Source: an uncultured Oscillospiraceae bacterium (GTDB lineage: Bacteria > Bacillota > Clostridia > Oscillospirales > Acutalibacteraceae). Taken from it: a stretch of DNA of 12,347 nt. The notes under the pieces are model-generated. The model had not been told where the DNA came from, did no database searches, and saw only the letters and a program-made list of their open reading frames with translations. The stretch lies in the NCBI GenBank assembly GCA_900548085.1, contig URJF01000037.1:1-12347 (forward strand), written 5' to 3'. This document shows, piece after piece, positions 1-6,517 of this stretch; within the stretch, counting starts at the first letter, position 1, and the number at the start of each line of letters is the position of its first letter. A program made the position numbers and the translations under genes.

Positions 1-85
1 GCGAGAGTGGCGGAATCGGCAGACGCGCACGTTTGAGGGGCGTGTGGGGCGACTCGTACGGGTTCAAGTCCCGTCTCTCGCACCA
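1..85 (+). tRNA. tRNA-Leu (anticodon GAG)
   Basis: This is a class II tRNA that reads CUU/CUC leucine codons. The acceptor stem GCGAGAG (1-7) pairs perfectly with CTCTCGC (75-81), followed by discriminator A82 and an encoded CCA (83-85). The anticodon stem CACGT/GCGTG closes the seven-base loop TTGAGGG, giving anticodon GAG. A long variable arm follows, as expected for leucine tRNAs, and the T arm contains GGTTCAAGTCC. The gene starts at the first base of the window, so its promoter is not visible. Confidence 0.97.
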
Positions 86-122
86 AAAATAACAGATACC
101 ATTTGGTATCTGTTATTTTTTT
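86..122. terminator. Two-way intrinsic terminator after tRNA-Leu
   Basis: A long perfect hairpin (AACAGATACC ... GGTATCTGTT with loop ATTT) starts right after the tRNA CCA. It is flanked by an A-run on the left and a T-run on the right, so it can terminate the tRNA-Leu transcript on the plus strand and the minus-strand cassette that ends at 141. Confidence 0.9.
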
Positions 123-140
123 ATGTGAAATATTTATATT

Positions 141-818
141 CTATAATTCAGATGCAGATTGTTTTATTTTTTTAAATTCAGGGTCATCTTTAACATTTCC
201 GAGAAAAACGGGTCTGCATTCAAGACGAGGATATTTTTCAATCAAATAATTATATAATTCCAAAGAAATTATGACCGTATATGAGCCTATTTCACCGTCA
301 AGACAGTTTATATGCTCCATTTTGTTAAACGCTTCTTTAGAAATGTATACAGGACAGCCCAAACGGTTATATGTATCAAAATAGCTGTCATCAACTTCGA
401 ACTTTTTTGTTTTGCAATGCTCACAGTAAAATATTTGCTTTTCTGCATTATTTTCGGTTATTGAAGGCAACATATTTTTAGGTGTAACTTGGTATCCTAA
501 AATTTCGCTATGATTTCTTGGATAAACAGGTCTGAAATTCTCTTCTGAAATTCCAAATTCAATCATATCATTTCTTAATTTTTCGGACACACCGCTGTCA
601 TAAGTATCTAAAAGATAATAATCTTTATTTTTCGGAAATGATGATTTCGGATATTCATAGTCTTTTTTCTGCTTGATTTCATTTTTACACTTAGAACACA
701 GATATAAATAATCATCATAACAATCGGCGGAATATCTGTATACTAACTTAACAAAGTTGAATTGATATGCGACCGCTTTACTGCAATCGCCCCACTTCTT
801 TTCAGCGTAAGTTTTCAT
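141..818 (-). CDS. Hypothetical protein with two CxxC pairs; possible polymorphic-toxin immunity protein
   Basis: Soluble, acidic protein of 225 aa with no signal peptide or membrane segment. I chose the ATG at 818 (MKTYAEKKW) because GAGGTG sits six bases upstream of it (GAGG core). The ATG at 857, 13 codons earlier, has no ribosome binding site. Two CxxC pairs are visible, CSKC (residues 41-44 of this start) and CEHC about 90 residues later, possibly one zinc site. The last 50 residues, with IISLELYNYL followed by RPVFL, resemble the ending of DUF1629/Imm11-type and double-CxxC immunity proteins, where a similar 'ivS..l...l....F.Pv' pattern occurs. That likeness is from memory of the families and not from an alignment. 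It is the last gene of the minus-strand AT-rich cassette and ends before the terminator at 86-122. No toxin gene is visible nearby, so the immunity role is inference. Confidence 0.75.
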   Translation of the reverse strand: MKTYAEKKWGDCSKAVAYQFNFVKLVYRYSADCYDDYLYLCSKCKNEIKQKKDYEYPKSSFPKNKDYYLLDTYDSGVSEKLRNDMIEFGISEENFRPVYPRNHSEILGYQVTPKNMLPSITENNAEKQIFYCEHCKTKKFEVDDSYFDTYNRLGCPVYISKEAFNKMEHINCLDGEIGSYTVIISLELYNYLIEKYPRLECRPVFLGNVKDDPEFKKIKQSASEL

Positions 819-890
819 AATGCACCTCAACCTTTCTTCCAATGCTTTTTCAACCATTTTAGGGCTTGCTTTTTAAGTTCTACGCATTAT

Positions 891-1520
891 TTATTGCTTC
901 TTTTCAAAGGAGCAGTCACCTGTTTTTGTGTCAACATTAAAGCTATAATCATTTACAATAACATCTGTACTACCGTTAAAAAAGTGCATTTGATTGTTTC
1001 GGTCCCAATAAACATTTGTGTTCATAAAATAAATATTCCCATTAGGAAGATAAGATATTCCTGAAACGCTACTGATATAAAGATCATCTTCGTTAATATC
1101 AGACACAATTCCGTTTTTATCTACATAACTTTTATTTGTGGAATTATTATTTTTGTCTATAAAACATTTGGTGTCTTTATCTATTGAATAACTAACTCCG
1201 TTTTTATCATAAAATATAATATCTATAGAATTTTTATAACTGTTTCCGACAGAATCATAATAGCTGACTTTATTACTACCTAAAAAAACGATTAAGACAA
1301 TTATGACGAATATCATTAATTTAATGACGATATAATTTCTTTTATTTTTATAGAGATACAGTGAACATGAATAAAATCCTTTTTTCGACTTATATTCTTT
1401 AAATTTATCAAGTTCGCCTCGTTTGTTTATAACGATAAAGCATATAATTTCTTGAAAAATTTCTGCTATAATGATAATCAAAAAGACGCCAAATAACTGC
1501 AAAAATAGATTTTTATTCAT
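891..1520 (-). CDS. Hypothetical two-helix membrane protein with a repetitive extracytoplasmic domain
   Basis: This 209-aa protein is not a family I recognise. Residues 5-31 and 63-82 are strongly hydrophobic. The basic linker between them (KEYKSKKG, YKNKRN) fits a cytoplasmic loop, so the N-terminus and the C-terminal domain (about 83-209) would lie outside the membrane. That domain is rich in Asn, Asp, Tyr and Ser and repeats a short unit of the form hydrophobic-D-(K)-N-G/N (YDS, YDKNG, IDKNN, VDKNG, WDRNN) at irregular 12-17 residue steps, suggesting small beta-turn repeats. The start at 1520 is supported by GAGGTGGTG upstream, somewhat far from the ATG. The gap to the next gene is 72 bases, consistent with co-transcription. 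The sequence is markedly AT-rich (25% GC in the line 1261-1320). Confidence 0.75.
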   Translation of the reverse strand: MNKNLFLQLFGVFLIIIIAEIFQEIICFIVINKRGELDKFKEYKSKKGFYSCSLYLYKNKRNYIVIKLMIFVIIVLIVFLGSNKVSYYDSVGNSYKNSIDIIFYDKNGVSYSIDKDTKCFIDKNNNSTNKSYVDKNGIVSDINEDDLYISSVSGISYLPNGNIYFMNTNVYWDRNNQMHFFNGSTDVIVNDYSFNVDTKTGDCSFEKKQ

Positions 1521-1658
1521 TGAATTAACACCACCTCACTAAAAATCATAATCTGATTGAGAATATAAAAAAGCCTATATATGAATTGCTATGTTTTCCT
1601 CACATTGGAAATCTATACATTGAAGCAGATAAAATGATAGCTTGATGCTGCATAAAGT

Positions 1659-2078
1659 TTAATTTGTATTGTGAACATTAATGCCTACTATCGTTTCGGA
1701 TTTTGTTTCATATATAATTGTGCAAATTGTGTCCTTATCAAAATCATTATCACCTAACAATTTTCTGCTTGTAATTGGATCCATAGTTAAATCATAGCTG
1801 TTATCTTTTTCATCAACAAAATGATATTCCCGACCAAATACGACACCGCTTTTGCTTTGATAAGAATAATTGACTGTGATTTGTTGAATATTTGGCTTTA
1901 TTGCATGACTTATTGTGTTGAGTCCAAAGACAAATATAATTAGGCATATTAAAATTGTGGCAGATAATTCGCTTGTATTCCAACTGAGTTTCTTGTAGGC
2001 ATATATAGCACACAAAAACGCAATTATTGCAAGCATAATTTCTGCGATAGCTTTTATCCAAATTCCACCTAAATACAT
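1659..2078 (-). CDS. Hypothetical membrane-anchored protein
   Basis: A 139-aa protein with two hydrophobic helices at about residues 8-28 and 38-60, separated by a short linker containing YAYKK. A C-terminal domain of about 75 residues follows (from IKPNIQQITVNYSYQ), predicted to be outside the cell and likely beta-rich. No enzymatic motif is visible. The start is well supported: AAGGAG lies eight bases before the ATG once the GACCTC spacer is counted. Its layout (short N-terminus, two helices, small outside domain) matches its downstream neighbour at 891-1520, so the two may act together or be paralogous in design. An overlapping ORF in another frame (1813-2061) is a shadow. Function unknown. 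Confidence 0.8.
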   Translation of the reverse strand: MYLGGIWIKAIAEIMLAIIAFLCAIYAYKKLSWNTSELSATILICLIIFVFGLNTISHAIKPNIQQITVNYSYQSKSGVVFGREYHFVDEKDNSYDLTMDPITSRKLLGDNDFDKDTICTIIYETKSETIVGINVHNTN

Positions 2079-2114
2079 GAGGTCTCTCCTTTAACTAGAA
2101 TTTTCTTGACAAAG

Positions 2115-2134
2115 TACCAAATATACTATTGGTA
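2115..2134. repeat. Inverted repeat upstream of the 139-aa membrane protein gene
   Basis: TACCAA and TTGGTA form six-base arms around an eight-base AT spacer, about 36 bases upstream of the start codon at 2078. On the minus strand the spacer reads TATATT-like, which could be a -10 element, but no convincing -35 lies at the right distance. It could be an operator or chance. It is not a terminator for the minus-strand genes, because on that strand the T-run comes before the hairpin and not after it. Confidence 0.25.
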
Positions 2135-2251
2135 AAAAATTCAAATGCTCAAGTTGAAATTAACATTATTCGTATTTTCAAAATCATCTACATCAACCAG
2201 CAGAATTCTTTTTTCCATGCTGCATAACATCTTAGTTTCAATATTAATTTT

Positions 2252-2698
2252 TTATATTAGCCAAGATATATCTTTATGAAAAATTGAGTTAAACACCAAA
2301 CCGATGCAAAAATAGACTAGACCTATATCAATATATAAACGCATATCAATTTTCTGATAATCAAAATTTGTAATTAAATCTGAAAAATTCATATTATCTA
2401 TTTTAAGTTCGTATAAGCGCTTTTCTATTTTTCTTGAAATATATATTGCTAAAAATGACAATATAAAAGCTAATAAAAACTTAAAGCATATAGTTGATGC
2501 AAATACCATTAAACGAAAACTTAACAACGAATAAATCTTTATATCTTCAAAGTTCTAGCGATTCTTGAAATAATGATTGACAATAATTCCCTCAACGATG
2601 CTTAAAATTATAATAGCAATTATTGAAAAAATCCCTATGAAATTGCAAATATATACATCAGTAAGATAATCTAAAAACTTGTCGAATAAGTCAAACAT
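2252..2698 (-). pseudogene. Membrane protein gene interrupted by one in-frame TAG
   Basis: Translation from the ATG at 2698 gives 47 residues (MFDLFDKF... to HYFKNR) and then a TAG at 2557-2555. In the same frame, without any shift, the reading continues for 100 more residues (NFEDIKIYS... to the TAA at 2254-2252). Together they read as one protein of about 148 codons with hydrophobic helices at roughly 17-40, 65-87 and 122-140 and a charged middle segment (SRKIEKRLYELK). The 3' part alone has only TTG or an internal ATG as start, neither with a ribosome binding site, which supports a single original gene. The 5' ATG has AGGAG 14 bases and AGGA four bases upstream. TAG is used as a normal stop by hisH and recQ here, so recoding is unlikely. 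A CAG-to-TAG nonsense mutation or a sequencing error is the simplest explanation. Alternatively the two halves could be separate short peptides. Confidence 0.6.
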
Positions 2699-2797
2699 AT
2701 TATCCTATTTTACTCCTATAAAATACATTTCTTCCGGAAACTAACTCTCCGATGTTTATGCACACCAATAATAAGCGAATCAGCGTGTAGGTTAAAA

Positions 2798-2971
2798 TTA
2801 ATTTGGCCTGTTATTGAAGATCGCCAAAAAGATCGTACACAAAATTATAATGATTGAACAAATAAAACTTACTGCTGGATTATGCACTTTGTTGATACCG
2901 CAATAAAGCAAAAGCACTCCATTTGATAGTAATATTAAACAGGCTGAAATTATTATCCAAGATTTATGCAT
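2798..2971 (-). CDS. Small two-helix membrane protein
   Basis: A 57-aa protein made almost entirely of two hydrophobic helices (about residues 4-23 and 32-51) joined by a short polar loop (CGINKVHNPAV). It ends in FNNRPN. The start at 2971 (MHKSW) is preferred because AGAGG lies seven bases upstream; a TTG five codons earlier overlaps that site. It is the first gene of the minus-strand series. Tiny two-helix membrane proteins of this kind can be holin-like, bacteriocin-immunity or toxin peptides, but nothing here separates these options. Confidence 0.65.
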   Translation of the reverse strand: MHKSWIIISACLILLSNGVLLLYCGINKVHNPAVSFICSIIIILCTIFLAIFNNRPN

Positions 2972-3032
2972 GTAATTACCTCTCAATCACTTTAAATGTG
3001 CCTTTCTTTATACCTTTAGTGTTATAATCTTA

Positions 3033-3386
3033 ATGTTAGATTGTATCGCTTTGCGCACCTGTATTTATGCCTTAATTATATGTATAGTATTTAATTTGTC
3101 AATAGATAATGCAAAACTATGCCGAAAAAACGACATTTTCGGGCAAATACAAACTATTTTAGTAGAACTACTAATAATAGGAATTTTTCAAATTGTAACC
3201 AATTTTATTATTTGTGTTATATTGATTTTGAAATCTGTAATCATATATTATTGTAACAAAAATTTACTTATGAAACCTAATTACTTAACTGAATATTTCC
3301 CTAAATTAGTAAAAAAGTACAGAATGCCAATAATGCGGAAAGATCTTTGCTACAACTGTGCAAGTTTATTATTGGCGAAATTATGA
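3033..3386 (+). CDS. Doubtful ORF, cysteine-rich hydrophobic protein
   Basis: The only open frame in the 2972-3429 stretch. It would encode 117 aa with hydrophobic segments near residues 8-23 and 41-73 and a basic C-terminus. Against it: it lies opposite to all neighbours of the cassette, has no ribosome binding site, and AT-rich DNA often gives false hydrophobic frames. A TATAAT at 3023-3028 lies so close to the ATG that a transcript would be leaderless, and no -35 is visible. It ends eight bases before a two-way terminator. It may be a decayed gene or non-coding. Confidence 0.28.
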   Translation: MLDCIALRTCIYALIICIVFNLSIDNAKLCRKNDIFGQIQTILVELLIIGIFQIVTNFIICVILILKSVIIYYCNKNLLMKPNYLTEYFPKLVKKYRMPIMRKDLCYNCASLLLAKL

Positions 3387-3393
3387 AAAAAGA

Positions 3394-3428
3394 AAAAAGC
3401 CTGTAATCAATTTGATTACAGGCTTTTT
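3394..3428. terminator. Intrinsic terminator of tRNA-Ser (two-way)
   Basis: A perfect hairpin (AGCCTGTAATCAA / TTGATTACAGGCT) with A-runs on its left and T-runs on its right. On the minus strand it begins immediately after the tRNA-Ser CCA and ends in a run of T. It would also stop any plus-strand transcript of the ORF ending at 3386. Confidence 0.9.
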
Positions 3429-3429
3429 G

Positions 3430-3518
3430 TGGCGGAGACGGCGAGATTCGAACTCGCGGGGGATTGCTCCCTAACTGATTTCGAGTCAGCCCCGTTATGA
3501 CCACTTCGATACGTCTCC
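3430..3518 (-). tRNA. tRNA-Ser (anticodon CGA)
   Basis: On the minus strand the acceptor arm GGAGACG pairs with CGTCTCC, followed by discriminator G and encoded CCA. The anticodon stem GCTGA/TCAGT (closing pair G-T) encloses CTCGAAA, giving anticodon CGA for UCG codons. A long variable arm (TAGGGAGCAATCCCCC region) and a T arm with GTTCGAATC complete an 89-base class II tRNA. It has its own promoter (3535-3563) and terminator (3394-3428). Confidence 0.97.
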
Positions 3519-3534
3519 GTAAATTGCAATGGGT

Positions 3535-3563
3535 ATTTTAACATTACAAAGACAATTTGTCAA
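3535..3563 (-). promoter_or_regulatory. Promoter of tRNA-Ser
   Basis: On the minus strand a consensus -35 TTGACA (3563-3558) is followed after exactly 17 bases by -10 TAAAAT (3540-3535). The tRNA begins about 16 bases downstream of the -10, leaving only a short 5' leader to be trimmed. Confidence 0.85.
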
Positions 3564-3588
3564 CATATACAAAAATAATTATCAAATC

Positions 3589-3617
3589 TTGTTAATTCAT
3601 TTTTCTTGTGTTAAAAT
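3589..3617 (+). promoter_or_regulatory. Promoter of the hisH-hisF-MATE operon
   Basis: TTGTTA (3589-3594), a 17-base spacer and TAAAAT (3612-3617) match a vegetative promoter. The expected start leaves a leader of only about 20 bases before hisH, with no room for a T-box, a leader peptide or an attenuator. The promoter is back to back with that of tRNA-Ser, the two -35 boxes being 25 bases apart. Confidence 0.75.
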
Positions 3618-3645
3618 ATATCTATCAAACTTTAGGAGAATAGAT

Positions 3646-4254
3646 ATGATTGCGATAATAGACTATGACGCAGGTAATTTGCAAAGCGTAAAAAAAGCGC
3701 TTGATTACTTGGGTTGTGACAGCAAAATCACTATGGACAGGGCAGAAATTGAGAGTGCCGACCATGTAATTTTGCCGGGTGTAGGCTCTTTCGGCGATGC
3801 TATGGCATCCATAAGAGAGCGCAACCTTCAGGATGTTATAAAAAATGCGGCAAACGGTGAAAAACCATTCCTTGGAATATGCCTTGGGCTTCAGCTTTTG
3901 TTTGAGTCCAGTGAGGAAAGTCCTGGCGTTGACGGACTTGGAATATTCAAGGGCGATATTGTCACTATACCCGGGAATATGGGACTCAAGGTTCCGCATA
4001 TGGGTTGGAACAGTGTGAGCCTAAAACAAAATAACGGCATATTTTCGGATATTCCCAATGACAGCTATTTCTATTTTGTTCATTCTTATTATCTCAAAAA
4101 TGCAGAACCTTCCGTTGTTGCAGGTACTGCCGAGTATGGTGTAACCGTTCAGTGTGCTGTACAAAAAGGCAAGGTGTGCGCTACTCAGTTTCATCCTGAA
4201 AAGAGCAGCGAAACAGGACTTAAATTGCTAAAGAATTTTGTAGCAATGAAATAG
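3646..4254 (+). CDS. hisH: Imidazole glycerol phosphate synthase, glutaminase subunit HisH
   Basis: HisH hydrolyses glutamine and channels the ammonia to HisF, which uses it to make imidazole glycerol phosphate and AICAR in histidine biosynthesis (cytoplasm). The 202-aa product has the usual family length. The class I glutamine amidotransferase triad is intact: Cys79 in GICLGLQLLF, His183 and Glu185 in QFHPEKSS. The oxyanion-strand motif PGVGSFGDA is at 44-52. The ATG at 3646 (MIAIIDYDAGN, the typical HisH N-terminus) has AGGAGA seven bases upstream. The frame is open further upstream to 3529, but that part overlaps the promoter and is not coding. It lies 12 bases before hisF. No other histidine genes are in the window. 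Confidence 0.97.
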   Translation: MIAIIDYDAGNLQSVKKALDYLGCDSKITMDRAEIESADHVILPGVGSFGDAMASIRERNLQDVIKNAANGEKPFLGICLGLQLLFESSEESPGVDGLGIFKGDIVTIPGNMGLKVPHMGWNSVSLKQNNGIFSDIPNDSYFYFVHSYYLKNAEPSVVAGTAEYGVTVQCAVQKGKVCATQFHPEKSSETGLKLLKNFVAMK

Positions 4255-4266
4255 GGGGTAGCGGTT

Positions 4267-5022
4267 ATGTATGCAAAGCGAATAATCCCTTGCCTCGATG
4301 TAAAAAACGGCAGGGTAGTAAAAGGTGTTTCGTTCGTCGATTTGAGAGATGCAGGAGATCCGGTGGAATGTGCGGCAGCCTATGACAAACAGGGTGCAGA
4401 TGAGCTTGTCCTCTTAGATATAACAGCCACTCACGAGGGCAGAAGCACCATGATAGATATTGTTTCGAGAGTGGCAAATACAGTTTTTATTCCTTTTACC
4501 GTAGGCGGCGGAATAAAAACTGTTGATGATTTTAAAGAATTGTTGAGAGCGGGCGCCGACAAGATTTCGGTCAATTCCGCTGCTGTGCGTAATCCGCAGC
4601 TTATTAACGATGCGGCGTATAAATTCGGTTCTCAGTGCGTAGTGTGTGCCATAGATGCAAAGCGCAGTGGGGACAGCTGGGAGGTCTACCTTAACGGTGG
4701 CAGAATACCTACAGGCATCGATGCTGTTAAGTGGGCAAAAGAGGCCGAAGAAAGAGGCGCCGGAGAAATTTTGCTCACATCTATGGACAGAGACGGTCAA
4801 AAGACGGGCTACGATATTGAGCTTACACGAGCTGTAAGCGAAAGTGTCGGCATACCCGTCATTGCTTCCGGAGGTGCAGGAAAAGCAGAACATTTTGCAG
4901 ACGCTTTTACGGAGGGTAAGGCAGATGCTGTTTTGGCAGCGAGCCTTTTCCATTTTAATGAATTGCCGGTACCGGAGCTAAAGAAGTATTTGAACAAGCA
5001 GGGGATTCCTGTTCGACTGTGA
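4267..5022 (+). CDS. hisF: Imidazole glycerol phosphate synthase, cyclase subunit HisF
   Basis: HisF is the (beta/alpha)8-barrel partner of HisH. It converts PRFAR plus ammonia to imidazole glycerol phosphate and AICAR. The 251-aa length is normal. The two catalytic aspartates are visible: Asp11 in IPCLDVKNGRVVKG and Asp130 in CAIDAKR. The phosphate-binding loops are also present: VGGGIKT (79-85) and ASGGAG plus AASLFHF towards the C-terminus. The ATG at 4267 follows a GGGGGT site eight bases upstream. Its spacing to hisH (12 bases) and to the MATE gene (13 bases) indicates one operon. Nothing is missing, so the enzyme should be functional. Confidence 0.97.
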   Translation: MYAKRIIPCLDVKNGRVVKGVSFVDLRDAGDPVECAAAYDKQGADELVLLDITATHEGRSTMIDIVSRVANTVFIPFTVGGGIKTVDDFKELLRAGADKISVNSAAVRNPQLINDAAYKFGSQCVVCAIDAKRSGDSWEVYLNGGRIPTGIDAVKWAKEAEERGAGEILLTSMDRDGQKTGYDIELTRAVSESVGIPVIASGGAGKAEHFADAFTEGKADAVLAASLFHFNELPVPELKKYLNKQGIPVRL

Positions 5023-5035
5023 TGTCAGGTGAAAA

Positions 5036-6412
5036 ATGAAAGGTAACGAAGAAGAACGAGCCGGTGCTCAGTTCAAAAGAATGACTGAAACTCCGGTTGA
5101 AAAATTGATAATTACTTTGGCGGTTCCTACCGTCATCAGTATGCTGATAACTACTATATATAATGTAGCAGATACCTACTTCGCCTCAAAGATAAATGTA
5201 TCTTCCAGCGGTGCAACGGGTATAGTGTTCACCCTTATGGGTGTACTGCAGGCTTTTGGCTTTATGCTTGGTCAAGGTTCAGGCAGTATTATCAGTCGGT
5301 TATTGGGTGCAAAGCAGATTGAACGGGCAAGAACATTTTGTTCTACAGCTTTCTTTTGGGCACTGTTTTTCGGATTTGTTGTTATGATACCGGGACTAAT
5401 ATTTTTAGGACCGTTTATGAAATTGCTGGGCAGTACCGATACCATATTACCGTATGCTATGGACTACGGCAGATATATTTTGATAGCCGGTCCGGCTATG
5501 ACCACTTCATGCGTAATGAACAACATACTCAGGTATGAGGGTATGGCTAATATGGCTATGATAGGACTCACCACAGGCGGTGTGCTCAATATTGCCCTTG
5601 ACCCACTGCTTATTTTTGTATTTAAGTTGGGTATCAGCGGCGCAGGTATCGCCACGATGATAAGTCAGTATATCAGTATGGCTATTCTGTTGTCTGTGTT
5701 CTTATTGAAAAGGCCGCAGAGCAGAATTAAGTTGAAATATTTTACATTTGAGTCAAAGGTGTTTTGGAAAATTATTTCCACAGGACTACCGAGCTTTGCT
5801 CGCCAGGGATTGAACAGCTGTTCTACCATGATGCTTAATCTTGCGGCTTCGGGCTATGGTGACGCTTGTATCGCAGCTATGAGTATTGTGTCCAAATGCT
5901 CGGGGCTTATTTTCAGCGTGTGTGTAGGTATAGGTCAGGGCTTTCAGCCTGTTTCTGCCTTTAACTACGGCTCAAAGAAATATGACCGTGTTCGCAGGGC
6001 AATCAGCTTTTTGTGGGTTTTCGGAACAATCGTTCTTGCTGTGTTGTCGGTATTTATGTTTGCTTTTGCACCGTATGTTGTGCAGTTTTTCAGAAAGGAC
6101 GCAGAGGTAATTGCAGTGGGTGTTCCTGCACTCAGATATATGTGTATCGCTATGATTTTTATGCCTACTGTTATGACTGCCAATATGACTTTCCAAAGCG
6201 TAGGAAAATCTGTCAGAGCCTTTTTTCTTGCTTGCTGTCAAAACGGTTTGATTTTTATTCCGGTTTTGCTTGTGCTATCCAAGATAATTGGCGTTACGGG
6301 TATAGAAATCAGCCAACCTGTTGCATATGTAATTTCGGCTGTAATTTCCGTTCCGTTTTTGTTGACATTCCTGCGACAACTTAAATCGGCACAAAACAAA
6401 AAGATAATATAA
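5036..6412 (+). CDS. MATE-family multidrug/metabolite exporter
   Basis: This 458-aa inner-membrane protein has the usual length and the repeated hydrophobic pattern of a 12-helix MATE antiporter, which exports organic cations, drugs or metabolites in exchange for Na+ or H+. The N-terminal signature is clear: a short hydrophilic lead, then PVEKLIITLAVPTVISML and YNVADTYFAS in helix 1-2, followed by a glycine-rich LGQGSGSIISRLLGA segment. The second half begins near TGLPSFARQGL, matching the internal duplication of the family, with IGQGFQPVSAFNYG as the matching motif. The start at 5036 has AGGTG five bases upstream. It is the last gene of the hisHF operon, followed by the terminator at 6425-6469. 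The substrate cannot be told from sequence. Confidence 0.92.
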   Translation: MKGNEEERAGAQFKRMTETPVEKLIITLAVPTVISMLITTIYNVADTYFASKINVSSSGATGIVFTLMGVLQAFGFMLGQGSGSIISRLLGAKQIERARTFCSTAFFWALFFGFVVMIPGLIFLGPFMKLLGSTDTILPYAMDYGRYILIAGPAMTTSCVMNNILRYEGMANMAMIGLTTGGVLNIALDPLLIFVFKLGISGAGIATMISQYISMAILLSVFLLKRPQSRIKLKYFTFESKVFWKIISTGLPSFARQGLNSCSTMMLNLAASGYGDACIAAMSIVSKCSGLIFSVCVGIGQGFQPVSAFNYGSKKYDRVRRAISFLWVFGTIVLAVLSVFMFAFAPYVVQFFRKDAEVIAVGVPALRYMCIAMIFMPTVMTANMTFQSVGKSVRAFFLACCQNGLIFIPVLLVLSKIIGVTGIEISQPVAYVISAVISVPFLLTFLRQLKSAQNKKII

Positions 6413-6424
6413 TCCGTGTGTACT

Positions 6425-6469
6425 AAAAACAGGACTGTTGTCGCAAAAAGATAACAGTTCTGTTTTTTT
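6425..6469 (+). terminator. Intrinsic terminator of the hisHF-MATE operon
   Basis: ACAGGACTGTT pairs with AACAGTTCTGT (one G-T pair) around a 12-13 base loop, followed by TTTTTTT. It lies 12 bases after the MATE stop codon and directly before the recQ promoter. Confidence 0.88.
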
Positions 6470-6471
6470 GT

Positions 6472-6500
6472 TTGTTCTGTGGGCAATAGTATGGTATAAT
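6472..6500 (+). promoter_or_regulatory. Extended -10 promoter of recQ
   Basis: TTGTTC (6472-6477), a 17-base spacer and a perfect TATAAT (6495-6500), with the extended element TG one base before it (TGGTATAAT). Transcription should start near 6507, so the AGGTG ribosome binding site would lie at the very 5' end of the mRNA, leaving a leader of about 11 bases. Confidence 0.85.
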
Positions 6501-6517
6501 GTCCGTAGGTGAATTGT

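Noticed and set aside
1645..2227. An 11-base direct match ATGCTGCATAA at 1645-1655 and 2217-2227, each shortly after a minus-strand stop codon
   Set aside because: One such match is expected by chance in a 3-kb AT-rich region, and the flanks do not match.
2141..2230. Minus-strand 25-29 codon ORF beginning MEKRILLVDVDD, which resembles the start of a response-regulator receiver domain
   Set aside because: It stops after 25-29 codons, has no ribosome binding site, and no continuation in other frames was found; too short to call a gene remnant.
2252..2698. TAG read as an amino acid (alternative code or programmed readthrough)
   Set aside because: TAG ends hisH and recQ in this window and no readthrough element is visible; nonsense mutation is simpler.
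3301..3504. Minus-strand 67-codon ORF
   Set aside because: It lies largely across the tRNA-Ser gene and its terminator and is not a protein gene.
1..3518. The cassette as an element integrated into a tRNA gene
   Set aside because: No integrase or transposase is present, and I found no duplicate of either tRNA 3' end inside the interval.
3618..3645. Possible T-box or attenuator before hisH
   Set aside because: Only about 28 bases separate the -10 box from the start codon, too few for either.
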